DNA of 64,000 bases, from contig CAVSIP010000003.1 of NCBI GenBank assembly GCA_963728075.1, forward strand, positions 62,001-126,000. The letters run 5' to 3'. This stretch comes from CAVSIP01 sp963728075. GTDB lineage: Bacteria > Actinomycetota > Actinomycetes > JAFAQI01 > DASSKL01. Every line of letters begins with the position of its first letter. Positions within the stretch are counted from its first letter, which is position 1. Below are positions 50,981 to 60,332 of the stretch, in pieces. The notes beneath the pieces were generated by a model. The model was not told the origin of the DNA. It did not search any database and was given only the letters and a program-made list of their open reading frames with translations. The position numbers were made by a program, and so were the translations under genes.

Positions 50981-53400
50981 TCATGGGCGAACCGCACCGG
51001 CGGCAGGGCACGGCGCAACCAGGCCGGTGACCACCAGGCGGCGGTCCCGGTCAGGCGCAACAGCACCGGGAGCAGCAGCAGCCGTACCAGCGCGGCGTCG
51101 AGGAACACCGCGACACCCAGGACGATGCCCATCTCCTTCGGGGGCAGTGGTCCCGACAACGCGAAGGTGAAGAACACGGCGACCATGACGGCAGCCGCTG
51201 CGAAGATCACCCGCCCGGAGTGCGCAAGCCCGCCGACCATGGCCTCGTCCGGGTCGCCCGAGCGCTCGAGGTGCGCCTTCGCCGACGCGAGCAGGAACAC
51301 GGTGTAGTCCATCGAGATCGCGAAGATCATCGCGAAGAAGAACACCGGCCCCCAGGCGTCGAGGAACCCCTGCGGGGTGAAGCCGAGCAGGCGATGTCCG
51401 TACCCGTCCTGGAACACCAGCCGGGCCACACCGAATGCGGCCCCGGTGGCCAGCAGGTTCGTGACGACTCCGAGCGCGGCGACGAGCGGTGCCTGCAGGG
51501 CGAACAGCAGCAGCAGGAAGCCGAGACCCATGACCAGGCCGATGACCAAGGGCGTCTTGGCGCTCAGCGCGGCCTGTAGGTCGTGGTTCTCGGCGGCTGC
51601 TCCCCCCACCAGTGACCCCATCGGCAGGCGCTGCCGCAGCCGATCGATGGTGTGCCCCAGAGACGGGTTCGAGGGGTCCACAGCCGGTACGGCCTGGATG
51701 AGCGCAAGCCGGCCGTGAGATCCGGTGGCGGCGGGCAGCACGGCGGCGACGCCGGGGTCACGCGCGAGCGTGCGCTCGGCCGCCGGCGCGTTACCCGTGG
51801 TGGTGATGACCTGCAGCGTGCCCGGCGCACCGGGCCCGAAGGCCTGCTGCACCGTCTGGTAGCCCTGTCGCGCGCTGGAAGACTCGGGGACGACCTTGAT
51901 GGACGGCATCGCCGTACGCAGCGAGAACACCGGAAGGGCCAGCGCGAGCAGCGCGACCACGGCGACGGCGCCGTACGCGACCGGCCGCCGTGCCAGCCGC
52001 TGGCCCCACGCCGCGAACCGCGCGGACCGGTGCTCGCCGGTGTGTACCCACGGCAGCGCCAGGCTGTCGACGCGGTCCCCCAGCCGGGCGAGCACGACGG
52101 GGAGCAGCGTCAGCGTCGCCGCGAGAACGAACCCGACGGCAAGCATGATGCCCGCCGCCATCGAGCGGAACGCCGGCGCTGGAACCAGCATCACTGTCGA
52201 CAGGCTGATGAGCACCGTGAGGCCGGAGAACAGCACCGCCTTGCCGGCGGTGTCCATGGTCTCGGCCACGGACTCCACCGGATCCGAGGCATCGCCGAAG
52301 TGGGCGGCGCGGAACCGGACGACCAGGAACAGCGCGTAGTCGATGCCGAGCGCCAGGGCGAACATCAGCGCGAAGTTCATCGCCCAGATCGAGATCGGGG
52401 TCACGTGGGTGAGCAGCTCCAGTGACCCGGCCGCGGCAAGCAGCCCGACAACGGTGAGCAGCAAGGGCAGCCCTGCGGCGACCAGTGACCCGAAGGCCAC
52501 CACGAGGATCGCGAGGGTCACCGGCCAGGACAGCAGCTCGGAACGCATCATCGCGCTGCGGTTCGCCGTGTTGAAGTCACTCCAGAGGACCGAGGCTCCG
52601 GTGGCGCGTACCCGGACGCCGTGCGTGGACAGCCCACGGAGCCGCGGTGTCAGGTCGTCGGCGGCGCGGACCATCGTGTTCGGGTCGGCAGCGGCCCCCG
52701 CGAGGATCACCGCGGTACGGCCGTCCCGGCTGATCGTGGTGCCGGGCTGCGGGCCGACCACGCCCGCGATGCGAGGGTCGCGCGCGAGCAGGTGCTCGGC
52801 ACGCGTGATGACCGCCTGCACCGACGGGTCGGCGACGGGGCGGCTCGCACTCACGACCACCTGCAGCGCGCTCGACGCGGCCCCGCCGAACCGCTCGCGC
52901 GCCAGCTCGCGGACGGCGACGGACTGGGAGCCGTCGGCCTGCCACCCGGCCCCCGACAGGGCGGTCTCCACCTTGGGGGCGAAGGCGCCCAGCACCGCGA
53001 TGACCAGGATCCAGGCGGCTGCCACTGTCCGGGTGTGGGTTGCCGCCCACCGGCCGAGACGGCCGAGCGGGCCGACCTCGCGCCTGGCGTAGGCAGTGTC
53101 GGTCGCGTCCGCCGGGCCGGCCGGATAGGCGGGGGGCACCAGCCGGAAGCCGGAGTGCAGGTGGAAGCCGCGCGACCTGAGCTCGCGCACCGTGGCGGAG
53201 ACCACCCGCTCGACCGGCTTGGGACGGCCGGTCCGGGTGGTGGCCGGGAGGGCCTCCCGCACTCGGGCGATCACGTGCTCGCGGGACGGCCCGCCCTCCA
53301 GCAGCATCGCGGCGACCGTGTGGCGGTCGGTGCCGACGCGAAAACCGGTGAGGGGGTCGACGCTGCTGTTCGGTCCGTCCTCGACGCTGGACGTGGGCAC
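50977..53400 (-). CDS. MMPL family RND-type transporter
   Basis: 807 residues from GTG 53400, chosen for the GCGGAGGT box seven bases upstream. A cytosolic N-terminal extension of about 100 residues precedes TM1 (VAAAWILVIAVLGAFAPKVE). Two repeats of one plus five helices flank large external loops. The proton-relay regions are GIDYALFLVVRFR and ISMDYTVFLLASAKAHLERS. MMPL proteins export lipids, siderophores or drugs using the proton gradient. Upstream (53444-53459) is an ATACCCCCCGGCGTAC stretch resembling the CsoR-like site at 49321. Confidence 0.93.
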   Translation of the reverse strand: MPTSSVEDGPNSSVDPLTGFRVGTDRHTVAAMLLEGGPSREHVIARVREALPATTRTGRPKPVERVVSATVRELRSRGFHLHSGFRLVPPAYPAGPADATDTAYARREVGPLGRLGRWAATHTRTVAAAWILVIAVLGAFAPKVETALSGAGWQADGSQSVAVRELARERFGGAASSALQVVVSASRPVADPSVQAVITRAEHLLARDPRIAGVVGPQPGTTISRDGRTAVILAGAAADPNTMVRAADDLTPRLRGLSTHGVRVRATGASVLWSDFNTANRSAMMRSELLSWPVTLAILVVAFGSLVAAGLPLLLTVVGLLAAAGSLELLTHVTPISIWAMNFALMFALALGIDYALFLVVRFRAAHFGDASDPVESVAETMDTAGKAVLFSGLTVLISLSTVMLVPAPAFRSMAAGIMLAVGFVLAATLTLLPVVLARLGDRVDSLALPWVHTGEHRSARFAAWGQRLARRPVAYGAVAVVALLALALPVFSLRTAMPSIKVVPESSSARQGYQTVQQAFGPGAPGTLQVITTTGNAPAAERTLARDPGVAAVLPAATGSHGRLALIQAVPAVDPSNPSLGHTIDRLRQRLPMGSLVGGAAAENHDLQAALSAKTPLVIGLVMGLGFLLLLFALQAPLVAALGVVTNLLATGAAFGVARLVFQDGYGHRLLGFTPQGFLDAWGPVFFFAMIFAISMDYTVFLLASAKAHLERSGDPDEAMVGGLAHSGRVIFAAAAVMVAVFFTFALSGPLPPKEMGIVLGVAVFLDAALVRLLLLPVLLRLTGTAAWWSPAWLRRALPPVRFAHD

Positions 53401-53443
53401 GCTGCTACCTCCGCAAAAGCCTGGGATCGGCACCTATCGTGAC

Positions 53444-53459
53444 ATACCCCCCGGCGTAC
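53444..53459. promoter_or_regulatory. C-tract element upstream of the MMPL gene
   Basis: ATACCCCCCGGCGTAC resembles half of a CsoR/CstR-type site (ATACCCC...GTAT) with a weaker right arm. It lies 44 bp before the MMPL start. Its likeness to the 49321 element raises the possibility that one metal or persulfide sensor controls both units; the match is weak. Confidence 0.35.
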
Positions 53460-53613
53460 CCAGCGAGGTCCTCCACGGGAGGGCGAGCAGCATGCCCTTT
53501 ATGTCGGGAGGTACGGACTAACACTCCTGTCCGGCCGTGACCTTTGCCCCTGTGTGGCGCTGACTAACCCGCTGGACGATGCCGTTCGACCCAAGAAGGG
53601 GGCGGGCGGCTGC

Positions 53614-54810
53614 ATGGCGGAGATCGTCTTCCAGGACGTCTGGAAGGTGTTCGCTGATGGCACTGAAGCCGTCCGCGCGCTGGACCTCAGCGTGGGTGAC
53701 GGCGAGTTCGTGGTGCTGGTCGGCCCGTCCGGGTGTGGCAAGACCACCGCCTTGCGGATGGTGGCCGGCCTGGAGGAGATCTCCAAGGGCGAGATCAGCA
53801 TCGGTGACCGGGTCGTCAACGACATCCCGCCCAAGGAGCGGGACATCGCCATGGTGTTCCAGAACTATGCGCTCTACCCGCACATGAGCGTGTTCGACAA
53901 CATGGCGTTCGGGCTCAAGCTGCAGAGCGTCCCGAAGCAGGAGATCGACCAGCGCGTGCGCGAGGCCGCGCACATCCTCGGGCTCACCGACCTGCTGAAC
54001 CGCAAGCCGAAGGCGCTCTCCGGTGGCCAGCGGCAGCGTGTCGCCATGGGGCGGGCCATCGTCCGGCACCCGCAGGCGTTCCTCATGGACGAGCCGCTGT
54101 CCAACCTCGACGCGAAGCTGCGGGTGCAGATGCGCGCCGAGATCGCCCGCATCCAGTACGAGCTGGGCGTCACCACGCTGTACGTCACGCACGACCAGAC
54201 CGAGGCCATGACGATGGGCGACCGCGTCGCGGTCATCCGCAAGGGCCAGCTGCAGCAGGTAGACACGCCGCAGTCGTTGTACGAGCACCCGGTCAACCTC
54301 TTCGTCGCCGGGTTCATCGGCTCCCCGGCGATGAACCTGTTCGAGGCGACGCTCGCGCGTGCCGGTGACCGGCTCGTCGCCCGCGCCCGCGACCTGCACC
54401 TGCCGGTTCCGGACGAGCTCCTCCGTGAGCGGCCGGCGCTGGACCAGTACGTCGACCGCACCGTGGTGCTGGGCATCCGCCCGGAGGACATGGAGGACGC
54501 CTCGCTGGTCTCGGACGCACCGGCGGAGCGTCGGATCGCGGCGACGATCGACCTGCGTGAGGCCCTGGGCTCCGATGTGGTGGTCCACTTCGCGGTCGAC
54601 GCACGACCGGCGCTCACCGAGGACGTCAAGGAGCTCGCGGCCGACCGTGAGGCGCTCAACCGGATCGAGAGCTCAGAGCGGACCAACGTCGTCGCCCGGC
54701 TGAATCCGCGTACGCATGCACGCAAGGGCGACCCCTTGGACCTCGTGGTCGACACCACGCGGCTGCACTTCTTCGATCCCGAGACCGGGTTCGGCATCTA
54801 TGGCGCCTGA
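53614..54810 (+). CDS. Sugar ABC transporter ATP-binding protein (MalK/UgpC type)
   Basis: 398 residues from ATG 53614. Walker A VGPSGCGKTTALRMVAGLE, Q-loop VFQNYALYPHMSVFDNMAFG, signature LSGGQRQRVAMGRAIVRHP, Walker B AFLMDEPLSNLDAKLRVQM and switch His YVTHDQTEAMTMGDRVAV are all present. A TOBE/MalK-like C-terminal regulatory domain follows. Many actinobacteria use one unlinked MsiK for several importers; here the ATPase heads its own operon with binding protein, two permeases and a beta-glucosidase. Confidence 0.93.
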   Translation: MAEIVFQDVWKVFADGTEAVRALDLSVGDGEFVVLVGPSGCGKTTALRMVAGLEEISKGEISIGDRVVNDIPPKERDIAMVFQNYALYPHMSVFDNMAFGLKLQSVPKQEIDQRVREAAHILGLTDLLNRKPKALSGGQRQRVAMGRAIVRHPQAFLMDEPLSNLDAKLRVQMRAEIARIQYELGVTTLYVTHDQTEAMTMGDRVAVIRKGQLQQVDTPQSLYEHPVNLFVAGFIGSPAMNLFEATLARAGDRLVARARDLHLPVPDELLRERPALDQYVDRTVVLGIRPEDMEDASLVSDAPAERRIAATIDLREALGSDVVVHFAVDARPALTEDVKELAADREALNRIESSERTNVVARLNPRTHARKGDPLDLVVDTTRLHFFDPETGFGIYGA

Positions 54811-54865
54811 GATCCAGGCGGTGCCCGGGCCCTGTACGACGTAGCTGACCTGTCGAGGAGGACAG

Positions 54866-56179
54866 ATGTACCTACGAAAGCTTGTGGTGCCTGCGGCCTT
54901 GGTGGTGCTTGCCACGGCGTGCGGCGGAACCAGTGACAAGTCCGCGTCCCCCAGTGGGTCGGCAGCCCCAGCGGCAACCGGGACGGTGACCGTCTTCAAC
55001 GCGATGGAGACGTCGGAGAACGACGCGCTCCAGAAGATCGTTGACGACATGATCAACTCCAAGGTGCAGTACAAGGCGGTCATGGAGTCCTCGAACGACT
55101 TCGAGGTCCAGGCCAAGACCCGGATCGAGGGCGGCAACCCGACCGAACTGATGATGTTCCCGCAGCCCGGCACCGTCATCGAGTGGGCGAAGCAGGGCAA
55201 GGCCATCGCGCTGGAGGACCTCGGCTTCACCGTCGACGAGCTGAACAAGACCTTCGGTCCATACCTGGTCTCGCTCGGTGAGTACAACGGCAAGCACTAC
55301 GGCCTGCCGACGAACGCCAACCTCAAGAGCATGGTCTGGTACCCGAAGAAGGCGTTCGACGCCAAGGGCTACAAGGTGCCCACGACGTGGGACGAGCTGA
55401 TCGCGCTCAGCAACCAGATCGTGAAGGACGGCAGCACGCCGTGGTGCATGGGCTTCGAGAGCGGTAGCGCCACGGGTTGGCCGGCGACCGACTGGATGGA
55501 AGACATCATGCTGCGGACCGCCGGTCCGGCCACCTACGACAAGTGGGTCAAGCACGAGATCCCGTTCAACGACCCGGCCGTGAAGACTGCTGCTCAGGAC
55601 TTCGGCAAGATCCTGTTCACGCCGGGCTACGTGCTCGGTGGCGCCAAGGCCACGGCTTCGATCGCGTTCGGTGACGCGCCTGGTCCCATGTTCGACAACC
55701 CGCCGAAGTGCTGGCTGCACCGCCAGGCCAGCTTCATCAACGCGTTCTTCCCGAAGACCGCGAAGGCCGGCGTCGACTACGACTGGTTCCCGTTCCCGCC
55801 GATCGACCAGCAGGGGACGCTCATCGCGGGCGAGCTGACCACCGTGTTCAAGGACACGCCTGCCGTGCGTGACTTCCTGCACCGGTTCATCGCCACCGAC
55901 GTTCAGTGCGCGCAGGGCGGCAACGCGTCCACCTCGCGCATCTCGCCGAACCTCGAGGTGGGTGCCTCCTGCTACGCGAACGAGCAGCTGGCCAGGGCCG
56001 CACAGGTCGTGGTCGACGGCTTGAAGGCAGGCAACGCGCGCTTCGACGCGTCGGACATGATGCCCTCCGCCGTCGGCAGCGGGACCTTCTGGAGCGGGAT
56101 GGTCACCTACATCCAGAACGGCCCGAGCTCGCTCGACGGTGTCCTCAACGACATCGAGAAGAGCTGGCCGAAGGCCTGA
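54866..56179 (+). CDS. Extracellular sugar-binding lipoprotein (ABC importer)
   Basis: 437 residues. Lipobox in LVVLATACGGTSDKSASPSG (Cys19) with Ser/Gly linker. The solute-binding family 1 (MalE-like) body has EVQAKTRIEGGNPTELMMFP, YNGKHYGLPTNANLKSMVWY and GSATGWPATDWMEDIMLRTA. GAGGAGGACAG precedes the ATG. Aromatic-rich binding segments fit an oligosaccharide or glucoside ligand. Lipid-anchored on the outer face of the membrane. A strong stem-loop follows before the permeases. Confidence 0.93.
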   Translation: MYLRKLVVPAALVVLATACGGTSDKSASPSGSAAPAATGTVTVFNAMETSENDALQKIVDDMINSKVQYKAVMESSNDFEVQAKTRIEGGNPTELMMFPQPGTVIEWAKQGKAIALEDLGFTVDELNKTFGPYLVSLGEYNGKHYGLPTNANLKSMVWYPKKAFDAKGYKVPTTWDELIALSNQIVKDGSTPWCMGFESGSATGWPATDWMEDIMLRTAGPATYDKWVKHEIPFNDPAVKTAAQDFGKILFTPGYVLGGAKATASIAFGDAPGPMFDNPPKCWLHRQASFINAFFPKTAKAGVDYDWFPFPPIDQQGTLIAGELTTVFKDTPAVRDFLHRFIATDVQCAQGGNASTSRISPNLEVGASCYANEQLARAAQVVVDGLKAGNARFDASDMMPSAVGSGTFWSGMVTYIQNGPSSLDGVLNDIEKSWPKA

Positions 56180-56195
56180 TCCTCCGTTGACCGTG

Positions 56196-56226
56196 GTGGG
56201 AGCGGCTGCGACCGGGCCGCTCCCAC
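56196..56226 (+). promoter_or_regulatory. Intercistronic stem-loop between binding protein and permeases
   Basis: GTGGGAGCGGC (56196-56206) pairs perfectly with GCCGCTCCCAC (56216-56226), 11-bp stem and 9-nt loop. It sits 17 bp after the binding-protein stop and 26 bp before the first permease. Such hairpins stabilise the upstream mRNA or attenuate transcription so that binding protein exceeds permease. Confidence 0.65.
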
Positions 56227-56251
56227 CCGGCGGCCTTCGAAAGAGGCGGCG

Positions 56252-57340
56252 ATGAAGGAGCTCGTGAGCCGACCGCTGGTGCGGGTGGCCGGCACCGCCG
56301 TGCTTGCCGTCGCCGCCGTGCTGCTGTTCTGGTGGAGCTTCGACTTCCTGCGATCGAACACCGCCAACCGGGTGGTCATCGTCGGCGTGGCGATCGCGGT
56401 CGGCGTCGTCGGCGTCTTCCTGCTGTTCTGGGTGATGGACCGGCTGGTCGACTGGCTGCCCCGTCGTTTCCGCGGGACGGCTCGCCCGTACGTGTTCATC
56501 GGGCCCGCCCTGGTCCTGCTGACCGTGTTCCTCATCTACCCGGTCATCAACACCATCTTCCTGAGCTTCCGCGACGCCCGCTCGGAGGGCTTCGTCGGGT
56601 TGGAGAACTACCGGTTCGTCTTCAGCGACACCGGCATGCTGCTCTCGATCCGCAACACCGTGGGCTGGATCGTGCTGGTCCCCCTCGCCGGCGTGACCGT
56701 CGGACTGGTCTTCGCGACACTGGCGGACCGGCTCTCGCGCGGCGAGGCCGTGGCCAAGTCGCTGATCTTCCTGCCGATGGCGATCTCCTTCGTGGGTGCC
56801 GCGGTCGTGTGGCGGTTCATCTACAACTTCCGGCCCACCGGGTTCGGCAGCAACATCGGCCTGCTCAACGGCATCGTGATGGGGGCCGGCGGTCAGCCGG
56901 TGGCCTGGCTGACCGAACGGCCGTGGAACAACCTGCTGCTGATCGTGATCATGGTCTGGATGCAGACCGGTTTCGCCATGGTGGTGCTCTCTGCAGCGAT
57001 CAAGGCGATTCCCGACGAGCTGCTGGAGGCCGCGCGCATCGACGGTGCGTCGGAGTTCCAGGTGTTCCGCAAGATCATCGTCCCGAGCATCCTGCCGACC
57101 ATCGTGGTGGTGACCACCTACATGGTCATCAATGCGCTGAAGGTGTTCGACATCGTCTGGGTGATGGGCAACGCGGACGCGAACCAGACGCAGGTCATCG
57201 CGGAACGCATGATCACGTGGTTCTTCATCCGGGACAACGACGGCCGCGGTGCGGCGATCGCCGTCGTGCTGTTCCTGGCCGTCGTCCCGGTGATGATCTG
57301 GAACGTGCGCCGGTTCCGCGCCCAGGAGGAGATCCGATGA
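56252..57340 (+). CDS. Sugar ABC transporter permease, MalF type
   Basis: 362 residues, about eight membrane helices. Two N-terminal helices (VLAVAAVLLFWWSFDFL and VVIVGVAIAVGVVGVFLLFW) precede the usual six-helix core (YVFIGPALVLLTVFLIYPVI). The EAA loop that contacts the ATPase is ELLEAARIDGASEFQVFRKI. Ends by ATGA overlap with the second permease. Confidence 0.93.
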   Translation: MKELVSRPLVRVAGTAVLAVAAVLLFWWSFDFLRSNTANRVVIVGVAIAVGVVGVFLLFWVMDRLVDWLPRRFRGTARPYVFIGPALVLLTVFLIYPVINTIFLSFRDARSEGFVGLENYRFVFSDTGMLLSIRNTVGWIVLVPLAGVTVGLVFATLADRLSRGEAVAKSLIFLPMAISFVGAAVVWRFIYNFRPTGFGSNIGLLNGIVMGAGGQPVAWLTERPWNNLLLIVIMVWMQTGFAMVVLSAAIKAIPDELLEAARIDGASEFQVFRKIIVPSILPTIVVVTTYMVINALKVFDIVWVMGNADANQTQVIAERMITWFFIRDNDGRGAAIAVVLFLAVVPVMIWNVRRFRAQEEIR

Positions 57341-58281
57341 CCCTCGCGGCGCCGCTGCCCCAGACGCAGGAGCCGGCCCGCCCGGTCATGAGGGCGGCGA
57401 AGAAGAAGCGCGGCAGCTGGCCGGTGCGGATCGCGGTCATCCTGGTCGTCGTCCTGTGGACGGTGCCGACGCTGGGCGTGCTGGTGAGCTCCTTCCGTCC
57501 GGAGCAGCTCGTCGCCGACAGTGGCTGGTGGACCGCTCTGGCGCACCCGTTCCGCACCGCCGACTGGACGATCGAGAACTACCGTCTGGCCATCTCCACC
57601 GCAGGCTTCGGCAACGCCTTCCTCAACAGCCTGGCGGTCGCCATCCCGGCCACGGTCATGCCGATCGCCATCGCAGCCTTCGCGGCGTACGCGTTCTCCT
57701 GGATGCAGTTCCGCGGCCGGCACATCATGTTCGTGCTCGTCGTCGGACTCATGGTCGTACCGCTGCAGATGGCGCTCATCCCGATCCTGCGGCTGTACAC
57801 CTCCGGCGCGCACCTGGGGGGCCTCACGATCTTCCCCAACCTGCACCTGGGTGGCACGTTCCTCGGCATCTGGCTGGCGCACACCGGCTTCGGGCTGCCA
57901 CTGGCGACGTACCTGCTGCGCAACTACATCGGGTCGCTGCCCTCGTCGATCATCGAGTCCGCGCAGATCGACGGTGCCGACCACTTCACGATCTTCTGGC
58001 GGCTCATCGTGCCGCTGTCGGTGCCGGCACTCGCGGCATTCGCCATCTTCCAGTTCCTCTGGGTGTGGAACGACCTGCTCGTCGCCTACGTGTTCCTCGG
58101 TGGCAGCCAGGAGAACCGCGTCCTCACCGTCGCGCTGGCCAACCTCATGGGCTCCCACGGGGAGAACTGGCACCTGCTGACCTCCGCGGCGTTCCTGTCC
58201 ATGACGCTGCCCCTCGCGGTGTTCTTCACCCTGCAGCGGTACTTCGTCCGCGGCCTGACGGCCGGCTCGGTGAAGGGGTGA
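57337..58281 (+). CDS. Sugar ABC transporter permease, MalG type
   Basis: 314 residues with six membrane helices, from AVILVVVLWTVPTLGVLVSS to a C-terminal AFLSMTLPLAVFFTLQRYFV. EAA loop SIIESAQIDGADHFTIFWRL. The ending YFVRGLTAGSVKG is characteristic of MalG-type subunits. Start overlaps the MalF stop (ATGA). Forms the channel with the preceding gene. Confidence 0.93.
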   Translation: MTLAAPLPQTQEPARPVMRAAKKKRGSWPVRIAVILVVVLWTVPTLGVLVSSFRPEQLVADSGWWTALAHPFRTADWTIENYRLAISTAGFGNAFLNSLAVAIPATVMPIAIAAFAAYAFSWMQFRGRHIMFVLVVGLMVVPLQMALIPILRLYTSGAHLGGLTIFPNLHLGGTFLGIWLAHTGFGLPLATYLLRNYIGSLPSSIIESAQIDGADHFTIFWRLIVPLSVPALAAFAIFQFLWVWNDLLVAYVFLGGSQENRVLTVALANLMGSHGENWHLLTSAAFLSMTLPLAVFFTLQRYFVRGLTAGSVKG

Positions 58282-58283
58282 CC

Positions 58284-58838
58284 ATGGCGCGCGCCAAGCA
58301 GATCAGCACAGCAGGCGTCCAGCCACTCGACCCGAGGCGCAAGTGGCGGGCGATCACCATCGCGACGCTGCTCCTGGTCCCCGCGTACTGGGCGATGCTC
58401 GCGGGCGCGGTGGCCACGACCTCATCCGGCGCGACGGCGCCGAACGCCGGCGCCGCGCTCGCGCTCGGTGTCGCCGTCGTACCGTTCGTCTTCATCCTGC
58501 TGGCCTTCATGTCCGGCCACCCGCGGGCGCCGGGCGCGGTCCTCAAGGCGATGGGCCTGGCGGCCATGGTCGGCGTCATGGCCTCGGCGCTCGCGGCCGA
58601 CGTGGTCACGGGCATCGTCGCCGGGGTGGGCGCCGGTGGCGTCGTGGCGCTGCGGGCGGACAGCGACCACAGCTGGCGGACCAGGGCCGTGGCGGTCGCC
58701 TTCGCAGCCGTCTACGTCTTCGCGCTGGCGCGGACCGCGTCGGCGTGGGCCCTGCTGCCCGCGCCGGTCTTCCCGCTGACCGCGATCGGCATCGCCGACC
58801 ACTACAACGAGTGGCGCCGCCGCACAGCGCACGCATGA
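58284..58838 (+). CDS. Small membrane protein in the glucoside operon
   Basis: 184 residues with five or so hydrophobic helices (ITIATLLLVPAYWAMLAGAV, ALALGVAVVPFVFILLAFMS, AMGLAAMVGVMASALAADVV, VAVAFAAVYVFALARTASAW). Starts two bases after the permease stop and overlaps the GH1 start by 4 bp, so it is clearly part of the operon. No known domain; it recurs beside sugar importers in actinobacteria as far as I recognise. Role unknown. Confidence 0.75.
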   Translation: MARAKQISTAGVQPLDPRRKWRAITIATLLLVPAYWAMLAGAVATTSSGATAPNAGAALALGVAVVPFVFILLAFMSGHPRAPGAVLKAMGLAAMVGVMASALAADVVTGIVAGVGAGGVVALRADSDHSWRTRAVAVAFAAVYVFALARTASAWALLPAPVFPLTAIGIADHYNEWRRRTAHA

Positions 58839-60199
58839 CCGCGCTGCCGCACCGTTTCCTGTGGGGCGTCACCACGTCCGCGTACCAGGTCGAGGGCGGC
58901 GTCGACCTGGACGGGCGCGGGCCGTCGATCTGGGACACGTTCTGCGCCGAGCCAGGGCGCGTCCATGGTGGCGACAGCGGCCGGGTGGCGGCCGACCATC
59001 GGCGCCGGTGGCAGCGGGACGTCGCGCTGATGGCGGAGCTGCACGTGGGCGCGTACCGGTTCTCGGTGGCCTGGCCGCGCGTGCAGCCCGACGGTGCGGG
59101 ACCGTTCAGCGTGGCCGGCCTCGGGTTCTACGACCGGCTGGTCGACGACCTGCTCCGACACGGCATCGAGCCCGTCGTCACGCTCTACCACTGGGACCTG
59201 CCGCAGGCGCTGGAGGACGCCGGCGGGTGGCCGGCGCGCGAGACCGCCTACCGGTTCGCTGCGTACGCGGAGCGCGTGGGTGCGCGGCTGGGGGACCGGG
59301 TGTGGCACTGGTCCACCGTCAACGAGCCGTGGTGCGTGGCGATGCTGGGCTACGCCGCCGGCGTGCATGCGCCGGGCCGGGTCGACCCTGCCGCCGCCGT
59401 ACGCGCCGCCCACCACCTGCTGCTCGGTCACGGGCTGGCTGTCGACGCCCTGCGCGCCACCGCGCGCCCGGACGCCGAGGTGGCGATCACGCTCAACCCG
59501 TACCCGGTCGCCCCCGCCGGCGACAGCGACGCGGACGCCGATGCGGTGCGCCGGGTCGACGGGGTGGCGAACCGGCTCTGGTACGAGCCGGTGCTGCTGG
59601 GCCGGTACCCGCAGGACGTGCTGGACGACGTCGCGGCGGTCACCGACCTCGCGCACATCCGGGACGGGGACCTGCGGGTCATCGCCCGCCCGATCGACGC
59701 CGTCGGGGTCAACTACTACCGCCGCTACCACGTCCGCCATCGTGCGGGAGCGTCGTCGGAACCGCCGTGGAACACGTGGCCGGGCTCACCGGACGTCGAG
59801 CTGGTCCGGCCGGACGCACCGGTCACGGCGAACGGCTGGGCGGTCGAGCCGGACGGTCTCGCCGAGGTGCTGCTCGACGTCGGCCGCCGGTTCCGGCCGT
59901 TGCCCTTGTACGTGCACGAGAACGGTGCCGCGTACGACGACGAGGTCGTCGGCGACGGCACGGTCGACGATCGGGACCGCATCGCGTTCCTGGCGGCGCA
60001 CGTCCGGGTGCTGCAGGACGCACGCGCGGCGGGCGCCGACGTACGCGGGTACTTCGTCTGGACGCTCCTGGACAACTTCGAGTGGGCCGAGGGTTACCGC
60101 TACCGCTTCGGGCTGGTCCGGGTCGACGAGTCGCTGGCTCGCCACCCCAAGGCGAGCGCCCACTGGTTCACGCAGCTGGTCGCCGGCCCTGCACGTTGA
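58835..60199 (+). CDS. GH1 family beta-glucosidase
   Basis: 454 residues. GH1 signatures: FLWGVTTSAYQVEGGVDLDG, acid/base Glu in WHWSTVNEPWCVAMLGYAAG, sugar-binding VGVNYYRRYHVRH, nucleophile Glu in LPLYVHENGAAYDD (His replaces the usual Thr before E-N-G) and FVWTLLDNFEWAEGYRYRFG. No signal peptide, so it hydrolyses imported beta-glucosides in the cytoplasm. Final gene of the ABC-importer operon; its stop lies inside the inverted repeat at 60191-60231. Confidence 0.95.
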   Translation: MTALPHRFLWGVTTSAYQVEGGVDLDGRGPSIWDTFCAEPGRVHGGDSGRVAADHRRRWQRDVALMAELHVGAYRFSVAWPRVQPDGAGPFSVAGLGFYDRLVDDLLRHGIEPVVTLYHWDLPQALEDAGGWPARETAYRFAAYAERVGARLGDRVWHWSTVNEPWCVAMLGYAAGVHAPGRVDPAAAVRAAHHLLLGHGLAVDALRATARPDAEVAITLNPYPVAPAGDSDADADAVRRVDGVANRLWYEPVLLGRYPQDVLDDVAAVTDLAHIRDGDLRVIARPIDAVGVNYYRRYHVRHRAGASSEPPWNTWPGSPDVELVRPDAPVTANGWAVEPDGLAEVLLDVGRRFRPLPLYVHENGAAYDDEVVGDGTVDDRDRIAFLAAHVRVLQDARAAGADVRGYFVWTLLDNFEWAEGYRYRFGLVRVDESLARHPKASAHWFTQLVAGPAR

Positions 60200-60279
60200 T
60201 CTGTCTCGTCGAACGGGACAGATCAACGTGCGGGAAACCGCCCGCGACACGCCGTACGAAACGCCACTTGATCTGTCTC
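60191..60279. repeat. Long inverted repeat plus third copy of the same motif
   Basis: GCACGTTGATCTGTC (60191-60205) and GACAGATCAACGTGC (60217-60231) are perfect complements; pairing can extend three more base pairs to leave a 5-nt loop. The core TTGATCTGTCTC recurs at 60268-60279. The hairpin has no T-run. It could be a terminator for the glucosidase operon or a dyad recognised by a protein. Bases 60280-60332 hold nothing else. Confidence 0.7.
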
Positions 60280-60332
60280 AGCGGCTGCCGTTCGCCGCGA
60301 CCGGGGGCCTCCCCACGTCTACCGTGCTCGTC

